Positions 11,126 to 26,323 of a stretch of 64,000 nt of DNA are shown here, in pieces. Numbering within the stretch: the stretch's first letter is position 1; each line of letters starts with the position of its first letter. Location of the stretch: contig OZ059896.1 of NCBI GenBank assembly GCA_964057225.1, positions 9,238,001-9,302,000 of the forward strand, read 5' to 3'. Below the pieces are notes generated by a model. That model saw nothing but the letters and a program-made list of their open reading frames with translations, searched no databases and was not told the DNA's origin. The translations under genes and the position numbers were made by a program. The DNA comes from Auanema rhodensis. Lineage: Eukaryota; Nematoda; Chromadorea; Rhabditida; Rhabditidae.

Positions 11126-13555
11126 GTAAGGAAACCCCTCTCTGGGTTTTAACTAATATTGTCTTCAAAAATCTTGTCTTGTAATAAAACTTTATGCTCA
11201 TTTTTAGTATTAGTCCAGTTTATCACGATACTATGTTCATTGATCTACATCTAGCCTATAATTATTTTATTTTAATCAATTTAAGTTTCAAACACTCAAA
11301 ACTACGGAAAGGTTCACAGACATTCAATTATGTTTTCTTTCCTCGCACTTAACTGAATAAACATCAAGAAAGTTCGTCAATTTTTTTAAAAGCGAACTAG
11401 AAAATTTTACAAGGTACGTGATTTCGCGTAAACCACTCCGATCACGTACTTTGGAAAAGTTTGCAATGATCGCCACTTTGGCAACCTCATATGTTATTAA
11501 GAGCTTCTCCTTTTTAACTTAAATAAAACTTTTCTGAACAATGCATTAATATACTCTCGCTTTACATGGTTATACAGAATCATTAATATTTTCAAAATCT
11601 AATTCACACAATGGTATTACCTAATATTAAATCTTACCCAATATTTCAGCTATGCTTGCCTTTGCATCACAATAAAAATTTAAAAGTATCTCTCAATGCC
11701 CCGCTGGATTTTCTATTTTCCTTTGGTTTTCTCATGGCGGTTTTACATTTCTTCCTGATTACTGCTTAAATTCTCTCTTATTTATAATTAAGACAGCCAT
11801 CTTCGCCTTCTATTCGATTGTAGGTGGCTCTATGAAGCTATTATTGGAGGGAGGCGGAGAAGGTTAAATGAGAACAGACAGCGAGGACATCATTGCGAAA
11901 TAGCCGTAGGGGAATTTCATGCTCCTTCCGCTTTCTTCAATGTAGTTTTTGTTTTTACTAAGCACTAGTTCCCTTCAAATGTTCTATTGCTGTATCTCAG
12001 AGTTTGTGTGAAGTGTTAGTTTTGAATATTTATTTTGAAACTACTCTCCTTGGACCTAAAAACAACTATACATCCTTGCAACTTTAAAACATTCGGATGT
12101 TAAACAGCTTGAATTCAATTTACTACTCTTATATTATGACGCACAGAAATTCAGCGAATAGATTCCTATTAAACCCATAAGTTAAGGCAAAAGTAAGGTT
12201 GGGATAATGTTTTTGTTCAAGGAATATATTGCATGAATATTTGAAACATTCTCGTAATTCAGTTCATTCTTCTATCCATGTGACTAGTTATGGGTTTCCA
12301 GTCTTCCTTAAGCTTTATATTTCGCAACCGCTAAAGTTGTTTATGGCCTACAGCATCCATGTGGTTTGGTTATGAAATAATGAAGGATGTTCACTTTAAA
12401 GATAGTTCACTTTTCAATATCGATTTACTTTTTTTTGTTCTTGTTCCTTACTTTATGCAAAGTGTTACATATATTGTTTAGAACGTACAACAGTTGGTTT
12501 TAGTTCAGAAAGATGAATCATAAGTTTTAACTAATATTTCATTTTGTTCTTGAATTATTGTGAATATATATTTGTTATCTGTTCAATTGTTTTTTGAAAA
12601 TTTCTAGTCTAAAATGTGAATACTCGTATGTTTCGACAAGAAAATCTCCCGAAATAGCTTATTTCTTCTAAGAAGTTCCACATTACTTTTGTACTCCCTT
12701 AATTTGAAAATGGAAATCCGTCTTATTTAACACAGCTGTGCGTCTGCATACTAGTTTTTTTCTATTTTATTCTTCTCGAAAACTCAACATAAAAACTGAA
12801 ACTGCTAACATTTTTGAGTTATTCTTTTATTCGGATGAAGATAACCTTGAATTTACCATTTTTTTAAAATTTTGAAAAGTGCACCAGATTATAACATATC
12901 TTCTGATAGTGATTTCAATTTTTCTTATTTTTCTCTTCAGTTTGCCTTATCATTCGGAATGCCACGTAAGATAAAACATTTCAGAACATCTTGCTGTTGT
13001 TTGTTTAATTTGTTTTATTAATACCAATTTTTGTATAATATATAACTTTTAGTACATATTTTTGCAAATCAGCATTTAAAGTTCATATCAAACTTAGAAA
13101 CATTAGAAGCAATATTTCAAAAACATTTTACACCAGCAAGGTCTTTGCTGTATATGCTTATCGCCTTTTTCAAATAGACGATGTCGTGTAAATATATATG
13201 ATGCCCTCCCCATGTCTGGTTATAGACTATTTCCAAAGCTTTTACAAAATAATATATATGTGTATATGTTTATGCGCCGAACGAGAAGTGTTCTAAGCTA
13301 TTCCAAATTTTACCGCTTATGAATCGTTTTGATAAGACTTAATCATATTCCTTTCTATTATTTGACAACATGATGAAATGGAAAAGAAATGTTAGTTACA
13401 AAGGTGGGCGTATTCATTTAATTTCAACTTGTAAAATTAGTTAAAACGTTGTATTATAATCATTGAGTATATTTTTATTTGTTCAATTTACTCCTTTTCT
13501 TTTTCCGGTGATTTTTTCCTTTTTTTTTTAATTTAAAAAAAAAATTTACTTTTAG
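11126..13555 (+). other. Probable long first intron of the kinase gene (otherwise intergenic)
   Basis: There is no coding exon in this 2.4 kb. It contains an imperfect inverted repeat at 11411-11452, a GC-richer block at about 11830-11940, and otherwise AT-rich sequence. If the upstream GC-rich block is the first exon, this is by far the largest intron of that gene. If not, it is plain intergenic and promoter DNA. Confidence 0.35.
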
Positions 13556-13560
13556 ATAGT

Positions 13561-15410
<1,850 letters not shown>

Positions 15411-18029
15411 TTAATGATAGATTTTATTAAAAAGGCTTTGGCTCTTCTTGATTACTAGTCAAATTATAATCCTGTTGTTTGCTTGTACTATTTTGTTCTA
15501 CCGAACTGCATATCATGGATGCTCAATTAATGTTAAAAAAGAGTTTACTATTGGTTTCATCAATTTATTCTTTTATTTAGCCTTCGCAAATAAAGAACAA
15601 AATTTTTTAGATCCAATGTTAATTCTGTCTCACTTTGTATAAAAATTTTGTAGGTTAACGCAGAGTTGTCTCTTTTTTTCTGACATTCTTACTTTAGCCT
15701 TCTCTTAATTCGAATATTTTTCTAATAACTTATTATCTGTGATTGTTGACGTGTGATGTAGAAATAAATTGCAATAGGTTCCTTGTAGCAAATCATATAA
15801 AGAATTAAATATTTTAAACCTTAAGTAAGTTTATAGAAATATCTGAAAAGAGTATCGTCGTCGCTGTCGTTTCGAGGACTTCAATCAAAACTTTTCATTT
15901 TTTTATCAAATTGTTTAATATGAACACATATAAATACCTTCGTTTATATAAAAATTTGATATGAATCCTTTCTATTTCTTCATAAATCCGTACGAAGCAA
16001 TCTGAAGATTAAGTAAATCTTTTAATTACCCTGCTCTTCTATTGATCTTTCGATAAATCTTTCTGGGTTATTACGTTTATTATTTATGAAATACCGTTTT
16101 ATAGCATTCCACTAACATAACCTGTAGGTTGACAAGTTTCAAATTTTAATGAATATTTTTTGAAACTGCATGAAAGCAATCAATAATATAGGAAACTGGT
16201 TATTGAATAGAAAGAGTTCCAATAATAATATAGTATGTAGATCTCTCTATAAGATATAGAATAGAACATTTTCATTATTTCAAGTACTATATTCATTCAT
16301 CTAATACGAAACATCAGATATAACATAGATATGAAAGTCATAACCATGTTATTCGTTCGAATTTCTCACACTCAGGGAAATCAAGTCGTGGAATGCAAAC
16401 TTTCAAGCGACACTATACGAGCAAATATCCCACAAACAATACGTGTCATCTTCATGTTGTATCCAAATTTCAGTTTTATAATAACTATTGTATATACACA
16501 TATACATAGCCTTTGAAAAATAGTTCAACTGTTTTTTCAATAACTTGCATCACTCATTCTGCTCAAAAATTTTAATTTTAGCATTGTTCTACATGTTTTC
16601 AGATGCAACATTGTTTTTAAGAACCATATCACTTGACTGTATAAGTGTAATGATATATATTATACCTTTTAAAAAAATAAGAAGAGGTATGTAATATATA
16701 AAGATATTATTTTAAAAATATTTTGTATCAAACACAATTTATAGTCTAGCTATTATATACAAATGTTTTATTTTTCTTGTATGAATACAAGGCATATAAT
16801 TATTTAATTTCAAAATAGTTCAATATATTATTATAACAAAAAAAAGTCTTATGATTGATTGTGTTATGCCATATTTTGCACAAATATGTGAAAGAAAAGT
16901 GATACGACTCAATATAGTATTGATCATCAATTTTGTCTTTATTTTTGAATTTGTAGCTTCTCTCTCTCATAACATTTTATTGGTTGTCTATCTGATTATA
17001 TTTATTATAATATGTATATTCTTAACCAAGATTTCAAAAACATGGTAGATTCAATTGGTTCTCTTTCCAATGAATATGTCTGATTCAACTTGTATACGAT
17101 AAAATCTATTAAAGATAGAAACGATACGTATATAGAATGAAAATATAGTATATTGATTTAATCATATTCGCATAATTTCAAAAGATATTTTAAGATGTAA
17201 CTTTGAAAACATATACAAGATTTTTTGTTTTTTCTATTTCTTTTTAATTTCTTCTTTAAAATTATTTAATATTATCTTTAACATTAATTTCCTGTTTCAT
17301 TTGGCTTTCAACTCTTTTGAGCTTTTCACTTTCTTTCCATATACTCTGAATAATTGTTTTTTTTCTATGAACGAAAATAGCTTCAATTCTTAAGCGATTG
17401 GCTTATCATAATTGCCATAAAAATATGTTTTGATATTATTTCAGCCTGCTTTTCAATTTCGGTATATTCCATTATCGCCCATTTCAGCTTGCATAATTTA
17501 CATTCATATTCGAGATCTCTTATTCCTTTCTTGTATTCAATTTGTTTGTCATCTCTACATGGTATACACCGCCTTTTCTCTTCTTTCCCAGACTCTCATT
17601 CTCTATTCCCTGCTCACTTTATCTATCTCTTTCTCTCTTTATCTTCCTCTCACTCTTTCTTTTATGTATTTCATACTGTTCTCTGAGTCTATAGGTTCCA
17701 ATATGACGTGGCATCACATCAAAAGCAACCAAATGGATCATTTTAGTTCCCTAACTATCAACACTCAAATTTACGATAAAAATGTTCATCATGTTATTTT
17801 ATTAAGCATCTTCTTAACATTTGCTTTAGGAAATATAAAATGTATGTTTTGACTCGTAAAAACGTAAACCAGTGGCTACTAGTTGTACTTATTTTCCATT
17901 CTAGCTTTTGCTGTTTTTTTTTGTTTCTAAGGCATATAACCTTATACGATGTATCTTTTTTTATTTTCGTAATATGTTCATTGTTTGAATTTGAACGCAC
18001 TAAGCTCATTATGTCTTTTTGCTTTTGAG

Positions 18030-18105
18030 CCCGCTGGTTAGACCCCGTCGCCAGGGATACAGCCATAGCGACGGATATGTGCAAGTGGACAGGCTTAACC
18101 AGATA
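18030..18105. ncRNA. Candidate structured non-coding RNA
   Basis: This short GC-rich island sits in a strongly AT-rich intergenic region. Two nested perfect stems are visible: CTGGTTA (18034-18040) with TAACCAG (18096-18102), and inside it CCGTCGC (18045-18051) with GCGACGG (18068-18074). The outer stem spans 69 nt, about tRNA size, but there is no T-arm or TTC-type T loop and no usable anticodon arm, so it is not a normal tRNA. Strand and class are unknown. Confidence 0.25.
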
Positions 18106-18563
18106 TAAGAGTAATGAATTGGTGAGAAGATAGCTCTTGGGACAGGTTCACAGATTGAGTTTTCTCCTCCTATTATAATCCCCTATGGCTCACTATTAAC
18201 TGAATTTCCAATTTAGCACCATATCCTATCGATATCAGGAAATGCATTTTAGATATTGAAAAAGCTTGCAACACAGCAATCAATATAAATATATATATAT
18301 ATTGTATAATTTATTATCTTTAGATTGTAACCATGATGCTAAGTTAGATTTGATTCGTTTAGCTACTCGTCATAATAATGCCCTTATTTGGAATGAAAAG
18401 ACTGATTGATAAGGTTATTTGAACAACTGATCAGGCCATCCTGAGCCAATATCACATGCAAAAGCAATCTGTATCTGTTCTCATAGCTATTGGTCAAGTA
18501 TAAACTATATTGATGAGTATTCGTCGTATATCAATACAAATATTGCGTTTTACATTACTTTTA

Positions 18564-18567
<4 letters not shown>

Positions 18568-18602
<35 letters not shown>
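18568..18602. repeat. (TA)n microsatellite
   Basis: An uninterrupted TA dinucleotide run in intergenic DNA. Confidence 0.95.
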
Positions 18603-18603
<1 letters not shown>

Positions 18604-20690
18604 TTTTTAGTATTTTCTTATAATCTATAGAACATATAATTATAATAATACAGCAATTATTACTTATCATCTTGTTCAACATCAACTGTTTATCACAGTT
18701 CTATAGAAGATAAGTAAGTACTATTAAAATCTCAGCATAGATTTTTAAATAATTATCACCCCTATCATGAAATAATTTGTGTTTCCACCATTTATTTTCA
18801 CTATTAATTCAATTTCTCTACTTTCTTTCATGGATTTCGTTATGCTTTTATTTGAATTCAGCTAATAGTGAAGTCGACGATTACCTAACGCTTCATTTGA
18901 AGAATTTATATGTTTGCTGAAGGGTGGGAAGTCAAGCTCAATGTTAGAAGAGATTGACAACAATTATTCAAAAGAGACATATGAGAGAAAGATGAAGGAA
19001 AACAGATGATTTTCAGCCTCACCTCCAGGTGACAATGGTCAAGCTTGGCGTTATAGGTCTGTTTACCTTTCATTCATCATTTCACTTTATCATTTCATAA
19101 TAAGTGAAATTCGTTTATCGAACTACCAATCAATATTTTTCAAATATTGGTTTCATATTTCCAACAAAAAAAATATTTATGTTATGTTTATATAGTAGTG
19201 AATGTCTTTACAAATATTTTGTTGTACAAGGGTAGCCTAAATACTTATTTGATTATATAGCTCTGTGTGGTTGTATCAAGTACGAGCTTTATCTTTGGTA
19301 TTGAAGCTCTAACATTACTAATTGTTCTTTGTCTTCTTTGATGTTTTAGTAGAAAATATATCTGAAGAGTTCAGTGAAATCATTATTTCATGTATGGTTA
19401 TCGTCTTGGCAACGGCCTTCGTCTGAGTTTACAATATACAATTCAGGTTACTCTATTGTGTTAGTTATGTCTGCTGAGAACATGAAGAAAAGAAATAATC
19501 GAAGGACTTGTGGCCTGATGACTGTCCTTAGTAGTTGACTGTCATCATGGTTTATAAGTAGTGAATATGTTTGTCTGTCTATTGTAAACTTAATCTTGTA
19601 TATTATATCTGGAATATATTATATTTTTTTTTATTTTCGTTTTCTCTTCAATTTTCTCTTCAATTCTTTCTTTTTCGTTTTATAACCGTTAAGTGTATAA
19701 TGTATTAGTCATGAACTTGTATATGATGATGTGAACTTTTGTGTAAAATATACATTCCAGAAAATAAAAGAGGACAAGAAAGGAGAGAAGGATCAACTCT
19801 TCACATATATGAGTAACACTCTGTGTTCCGTCTTTCCGGATACCATTGTCTTTCCTCAGCAAGGCCAATCCCACCCTTTCTATCCCTAACCCTCTTTCTA
19901 TCTCGCTACTGCTCTTTATTTTCCTATTTATAATGATCAGTGTTGTGAGGCTGCCTCTTCATATTCAGCCGCTTGGCCACCTGTCTCCTCCTGACTAAAT
20001 ACAGAAAGCCACCTGTAATTCGTAGTTTATGTCTATTAGATGATCCTTTATGTTCTAACCTTTGTATCATATCTCACATATATGTAAGTATTCAACTCTG
20101 AGCACAATCATATTCTCATCATTTTCATATATCTTCTTCATTTGGTCGAGACCTGGATTTATTGTGTGCTCTAGACTGTATGGGATCTAGCACCATATAA
20201 ACACAGGCCTTGCTCACTTGGTAAAGAAGTGTATGTAGTTGATTGATTTTTCCTTTTATTCTATATTATTCATTATAATTTAATATTTATTATTATTATT
20301 ATAATATATTTATTTTATAATATTAATGATATACACTTATTAACAACAATTGAGCGATATTAAAGGTTGTATGGGGGTGATATAACAATAGATTCCCGAA
20401 ATATTCAATCATATAGTCTTTGAGACTTTCATTATAGCTACAAGTAAGAGTAACTTTTAATTTATATTCATCTAATGGCCGGTTAATAAATGTCAGCCCA
20501 TAAACATTTTGAGCATAAGCTTTATGCTTCAAAAAGCAAAATATTTTTTCATAATTTTTTTTCGTTTTTTATAAAACAGAAGCATATTTTCAGCCACACA
20601 AGTCAACACTGAATAGGTCAACAAATTAATTTGTAATTTGTCGTTTTCGATTATTAGAAGCTTAAATATTTGTTCTAAATATCTTATAAT

Positions 20691-23434
20691 CTAAATAAAT
20701 CGTTCCTGTTTGCATGAATCAATAAAATGCCAAATTTGTTGACAGGTAGCACCTGGGGCAAACATCTGAAGCATAACACAATTATTCCTAGCCCAAGCAG
20801 ATATATCAGTAATTCCAAACTGTGAAGCGATAATTGGAATCCTTGCGCAGTTTTCAGATGATGCTTTCTAAAATATTAGCTTGAATCATATAGATATGTG
20901 AACATATGTGTAATATGAGTGGATAGATTTGCTACATGTAACTGTAAACTTGACTTTTTTTAAAATTTAATAATACAAATGTCCACTTTCATTATCACAT
21001 AATATAATATATTCATAAGTTATACCTCCATCATTGCAGTAGAAGTCATTGATTGAGCTTGTTGATAAGGTCGAGGGGAAGTAGCCATACGAGAAAGCGG
21101 AGTTAATGTTGCATCAGATAAGTGAGGTGAAGATGTTGTTCGCAGGGCATAGTGAGGTGATAATGGATTAGGCACATGTCTATTTGAATGAGGTTTCTGA
21201 TCACTAGCTGCTAGTGGAAGAGGTATTTTCTCTTTTTTCCTTATTATCTGTGGCTCAACACGTAACGGAACATATGATGAGCTAATAGCTGGCTTATTGA
21301 ATTCACCATCTACATTTATTGGCTGAAGATGTTGCTTCCAATGCTGAATAAGAAGATAAAAATAGAAAAATATTGAACTTTAAAACCATTTTAGTGTTTG
21401 GAGGAAAATATTTTCCTTTTATTAGTAGTTTTTTATCAGATTCCGCATCAACAATTTTCTAGAAATAATTTTTTTTGTTCATAAACCTTTAAAAAAATGG
21501 TTGATATACCTGTGGCATTTCTGATATTTCTGATGTATGATACATTGGTGAAACTAAAATATCATTTTAAAATATTATTATTTATATTGTATATTCTGAA
21601 CCTTTTTTATAACTAGCTGGTGAATATCTTCGATCCTGAATATCATCAACATATAGCTTATCATATATCTCCTTAGAAACAATAACTTGAAACATTTTGA
21701 AAGAAAATATGTCTTACCTTATGATTATCAAAATCATATATATCTGTTTTCTTATTACTAAAAGTGTTACGATGCTTATTAAAACTTAAAGTTGTTTTTC
21801 CCATAAATCCTGGAGGGAAGTTACGTCTAAATTAAAATATTTTTTTGAAAAAAATTAATAATTCTTAATAATTACTTTAAGAAGTAGTTATCAATAGCAG
21901 AACGAGATGAACTGGCAATTTCTGGATTTGATTCCACAAAAGATGTATCGGCCGTAGGTTTCATAGTTGTAAGAGGAGATACAATTTTCAAAGCTTCTGA
22001 AGTTGGTAATGATTTCCTTGTCATTGGTCTGGCTGTTGTTTTTGTTTGTGTAGTATTAGATAAATAAAGTAATTCAATTAAACGATCATTTCCACTTTCA
22101 TCATCTATTTCAGGATCTTGCATTGGAGACTGTAACACAAGTTTTTTGAAATTTATTGAGATTTATGAAATTTACCTTGAGGATTGTTGACGTTATAGTA
22201 CTAGTTAGAGGTGCAAGGGTTACTGTTTTAGAAGTTGAATATGACTTGAACTTTTTAATTTCAACTTTTCTCAATTTGCTTTTAGATGATTTAGAAAGTT
22301 TTTTCTTCTTTTTCTTCATCTTTGTTTTTAACGGATAAGTAAAACTAACTGGTATTCTTGAATTACTCTGAAATAGAAGAATTTATTATTTAACTTGTAA
22401 ATTGAAACTTTACCATAGTTTTTACTCCATGAGCTCGGGATTTATGCTTAATGTGTGATACACCATCTTGAGAATTGTTTATTTTTGGAAGTTGTGTAAC
22501 TTGTTCATAACCAGCTGGTGGTTGTCTTGTAGTAAATATCCGACCTCCATTTTCTGAGTCTTCAATTACATGTCCATACTCATCAATATTCACATATTCT
22601 TCAATACATCGATACCTAAATATTAACAAATACTTTATTTTTAAATTGTTACTATTCTTTTCAAGTATTATTTCAGAAATAGATGGTCAAAATGTCTAGA
22701 CAATTCGTTTAAGACATTTAATACTGAAAATCCTTAAAGTAGGGATGTTCGAGCGGGGATTAACACAGAATAAATTATATAAGATATAAGATCAACTAAT
22801 TTTTCTGCTCATGATATATACCATTCTTTCTTATTTTCTCAATGAACAATTTCCGAATAAGGATTAATAGTGTAAATAAAAATAAAATTAAGGTTAATCG
22901 CTATGAACTTACGCTTTGAAATTTGATTCTGAGTGAAAAATTAATAAAATCCAGAATCGTATTTACCCCAAATACTTTGGGAATAAATTTCGCAAACTAC
23001 AAAATTGTCCGAGAAAGTAAAATAGCTTATAGCACGTGTGTTAACTACATTCAACTAGATCTTCTAATCCGGTATTCCCGATCTTGAATAGGTTATCCGT
23101 GTTACCTTTCCAAATTTTTACTGACCAAAGATGACAAGATACATACTAAGTAGTAAGTTCTTTCAAGTTCCTTTCTCACTTTTAAGTTCTAGATTCTTTC
23201 AAAATTTCAGAGAAATTAATGAATTTAGATAATACAAGTAATTCACAAAGTAAATATATACTTAAACTTTTCTTACCTTTTAATCTTTCCTTTGTATAAA
23301 GTAGTTCGAGTATATTTGAGACGATCATTAATACTATTTAATTTTTCTTCAAAATGTTCCAAAATCTTATTTTGAAATGTTGTCTGTATCATTAGCAGAA
23401 ATAAAAATATGATACATTTTGATATAGATGCCAT
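20691..23434 (-). CDS. Secreted basic protein with C-terminal four-Cys domain
   Basis: The start at 23434 lies 8 bp after a TTTTCAG acceptor on the minus strand. Exon 1 (23434-23277) encodes a signal peptide (KCIIFLFLLMIQTTFQ) and joins, across a 660 bp intron, to an exon beginning YRCIEEYVNIDEYGHV. Following exons are Ser/Thr/Lys-rich, with a poly-Lys run (about 22310-22290) and a long Pro/Ser/Thr-rich stretch (about 21340-21028). The last exon (about 20868-20691) holds ENCARIPIIASQFGITD, ARNNCVMLQMFAP, GATCQQIWHFIDSC, then the stop. This is a compact module with four Cys, aromatic residues and conserved-looking spacing. The module looks like a nematode extracellular domain, but I cannot name it. 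Internal exon borders between 21340 and 22390 are less certain than the two ends. Confidence 0.65.
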
Positions 23435-25340
23435 GTATGTGGCTGAAAATAATATATATTTACTTAAAAATTCAAAAAAATAGGTCATATTAACTGAAGA
23501 ATAATTTTTTTAACTTCAAAGAAAACGATGTTACTATTATAACTGAGGCTAAAAACCAGAAAAAAAACATTTTTAATATAGATAAATGTAAACAAGTACG
23601 TAATATTTAACAATAAAATGAGGTTGATGAGAATGTACTGAGAGAATGTTGTAAAGGTCTTCTTCACAAGTAGTAAGTTATCAAGAAAATTAGGTGAAGA
23701 TGCTAGATAAGAATGCAGATATTTCAATATGAAACACCCAAATTTTCAAGAAGGAAATGAGTTTGAAAACGGCAGTAAAGATTAGAAGGTCAAGAAGTGA
23801 TTGAACTAGCAATATGGGGAGGATGACCAGCATCCGACTAATAAAGGTTATATCAAGAAAATAGTAGACCCAAATAGTGAAATATGTCTCTGTGGTTATA
23901 AAAAAGGAGTTCGTGAAAAGTAATATATTCATTCCAATTCCAATGTTTTCCGTCAAAGAATAAGTATAGATTGGTTTTTACGATAAAAGTTTGAATAAGT
24001 GTTTTCTTTGGTTTAATAATATTATATAAATGCTTTTAGATTTGTTACTTATACCAATCAAATGCTACAAAAGTCACAAAAAAAGGATATAAAACGAGAA
24101 TTCATTAAAATAATATCATCAAAACATTAAATTCAAAGATAAATAAATTTAAAGAAATGTCTTTGGTTGCATCAGAAGTCTTTCTAAGAAATTGAAAATG
24201 TGAAAAGAGAGAAATTAATACCGATTAGATGAGCAAAAAAAATAATAAAATACGACGTAGTTCTATGAAGCAGCTATAATTGCTCTTAGTGACCTTAAGA
24301 AAAAACTATTTTAGTTCTATAATAGTCGTATTCAAGTAATAAGGAAATCGAGAATCTCTTTTTTTTTAAAATGAGTTCGAATGTTATAGTCTTTCGGAAA
24401 ACGGCGATGAGCGTAAGTCTGTAAAAAAACAAAATAATTTCTTTAAATGCTAAGGATATCTCTTTCAAACTCAAAAAATAAAAGATTTATTACTACACAA
24501 GTTCGAATATAAGGCACAGCTCACCAGTACTATCTTTGTCTTTATATACTTCTGTCATAGTTGTATATGAGGTGAATAAACGAACGCAATTCGCAACCTC
24601 GTTATGAATCTAGTCAAAAATCTTGAAAAATAAGAGTAGTTTTTACTATACATAGTATGTACATTCTTATTTTCTTTACAATAAAATAATATTTAGCTAA
24701 GTTTTTAACTTTTTTTTTGTTGTCACTTATTACTAAAATGGATACATACCATACTATGCACGTAAATACAATTCTATATAGACTTATCTATACAGCTATT
24801 TTAAATTTTGTTCTAAATTGGAAAAAATAACATAAATAATTATGATAAATATAAATTAGTTTCAAGAAACAAGCAACACTAGTCTATTAACTAAACTACT
24901 AACTACAATCTTCATATTTCATTTGACCTATTCCTTTTATGAGAATGAAGAGTTGAACAATACATTGACCATTTGACATGAGGAGTAGTAGTGTTAGGTA
25001 CTCAGTCATAAGACAACAGAACTAGGAATTTGACATCGTTTTCATATTATATAATAATCGTAATGAAGTGAATATGAAGATTTTGTAAAATTTATAAACT
25101 ACTTATCAAAGCTAAGCAATTAGTCATTGAAATTGATATTTCATACAAATGATTTTATTTTTCTCACGTCGTTCTCTTATATTCCTCTGACTAATTGTTT
25201 CATATGTTTCAAAACTGGATTTAGTGAGAACATTTTGGATCCTCTTGTTAATTGGATATATACACATGTATCAAATAACCAGAATATGTACAGTTATGTT
25301 CTTGACAATTTGAGGAAAATAAGTTTATTAGCAAGAAAGA
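23435..25340. other. Intergenic region
   Basis: No gene was found. Minus-strand open frames around 23485-23956 are hydrophobic, AT-driven frames without splice support. The region should hold the promoter of the gene ending at 20691 and the 3' flank of the collagen gene. Confidence 0.55.
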
Positions 25341-26323
25341 TCAGTTCTTTGCCGATTTGCTTCTTGTAGGGCATGGACAATAGTTGGCATCTTCTCCAGG
25401 AGAACCAACTTGACCAGCATGACCATCGAAACCAGGAGAACCCTCTGGTCCTGGCTCTCCCATAGGCCCTGAAGGTCCTTGATTTCCTGGCATTCCCTAG
25501 AAGAAATATTACACTATCAACAAAGAAGAGTTTTAATTTACTTGATTTCCATTGTTTCCTGTTGGTCCCATATTTCCTGGAGGTCCACGAGGGCCTGGTT
25601 CTCCAACAGCTCCTGGAGCTCCTTTTCCTCCCTTGATTCCGTCTTTTCCTGGTTCTCCTGGTACTCCCATTCCTCCTGGTCCTCCTGGTTCTCCTTGATG
25701 TCCCATGTTTCCTGGTTGACCTGGATGTCCATTTGGTCCTGTGTTTCCTGGGCGTCCGTCTGGTCCTCCCTCTCCTGGGGATCCTGGTGGTCCTGGTGGT
25801 CCTGGAACTCCTGGTGGACCTCCTGGACACATGCGACATTGTTGTTTATGGTCCATATTGATTGATGGGAAGTTTCCAGCAAGACCAGGACCTCCTGGTT
25901 CTCCAGGAGATCCAGGAGTACCGTCTTGGCCAGGAACACCAGGTTCTCCAGGTGGTCCGGCTGGACAATCATTTTGTTCATTACATTCTGAAGAGTTATG
26001 AAAAGATCAAAGAATTGGATATCTTCCACTTACGACAAACTCCTGGATCACCGTTTTGTCTTTTTCTGCGAACGAATGGAATCATGCTATCACCAACTTT
26101 CTGTCCATGCACATTTGCCCAAATATCATTTTGCAAGTCCCGGAATTCATCCATATCCTATATATTGAAGTTTTCTTTTCTTAATTTTGGTTCATGATAC
26201 CTTATAAAGATCATCAGTGATAAAATTTATTTTTGACCATATTGTTGGGAGGAAAACGCCAACAAGTACCAGAACTCCAAGAGAGCAACTAATAGCCGTG
26301 TATGCGGCTAAGCGGGCCGACAT
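25341..26323 (-). CDS. Cuticle collagen
   Basis: The ATG at 26323 follows directly on a TTTCAG acceptor. Exon 1 gives [20 protein letters not shown], a hydrophobic N-terminal anchor typical of nematode cuticle collagens. A helical non-collagenous part ([18 protein letters not shown]) and a subtilisin-type cleavage site FVRRKRQ follow. After a short Cys pair come interrupted Gly-X-Y blocks with a second Cys cluster (QQCRMCPGG) between them, a long Pro-rich triple-helical region, and the usual end DANYCPCP followed by a short tail TRSKSAKN and TGA. This is the standard layout of the col family: N-terminal domain, HBB cleavage site, Cys-bounded Gly-X-Y domains. It would be secreted by the hypodermis and cross-linked in the cuticle. 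Which col subgroup it belongs to cannot be decided by eye. Confidence 0.95.

Larger units (their letters stand above)
15411..20690. other. Large intergenic region
   Basis: More than 5 kb without a supportable gene, between the kinase (+) and a convergent minus-strand gene. Open frames at 17430-17852 and 17489-17686 lie in a pyrimidine-rich stretch (about 17440-17700) and read as low-complexity Leu/Ser/Phe. The features worth noting are a TA microsatellite at 18568-18602 and a GC-rich, foldable segment at 18030-18105. A block near 19900-20020 is mildly GC-richer with no visible product. Confidence 0.55.

Noticed and set aside
17430-17852. 140-residue open frame as a gene
   Set aside because: It lies in a pyrimidine-rich, low-complexity stretch, reads as Leu/Ser/Phe runs, has no splice partners and no recognisable motif.
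18030-18105. tRNA gene
   Set aside because: The outer 7-bp stem and span look tRNA-sized, but there is no T-arm with a TTC loop and no anticodon arm of proper length.
20323-20532. 69-residue minus-strand open frame downstream of the basic secreted gene
   Set aside because: It starts after that gene's in-frame stop, has no splice support and no recognised product; it may be 3' flank.
25479-26197. Plus-strand and shifted-frame open frames over the collagen
   Set aside because: They are shadows of Gly-X-Y coding on the minus strand; the real collagen frame has the N-terminal anchor, cleavage site and YCPCP end.
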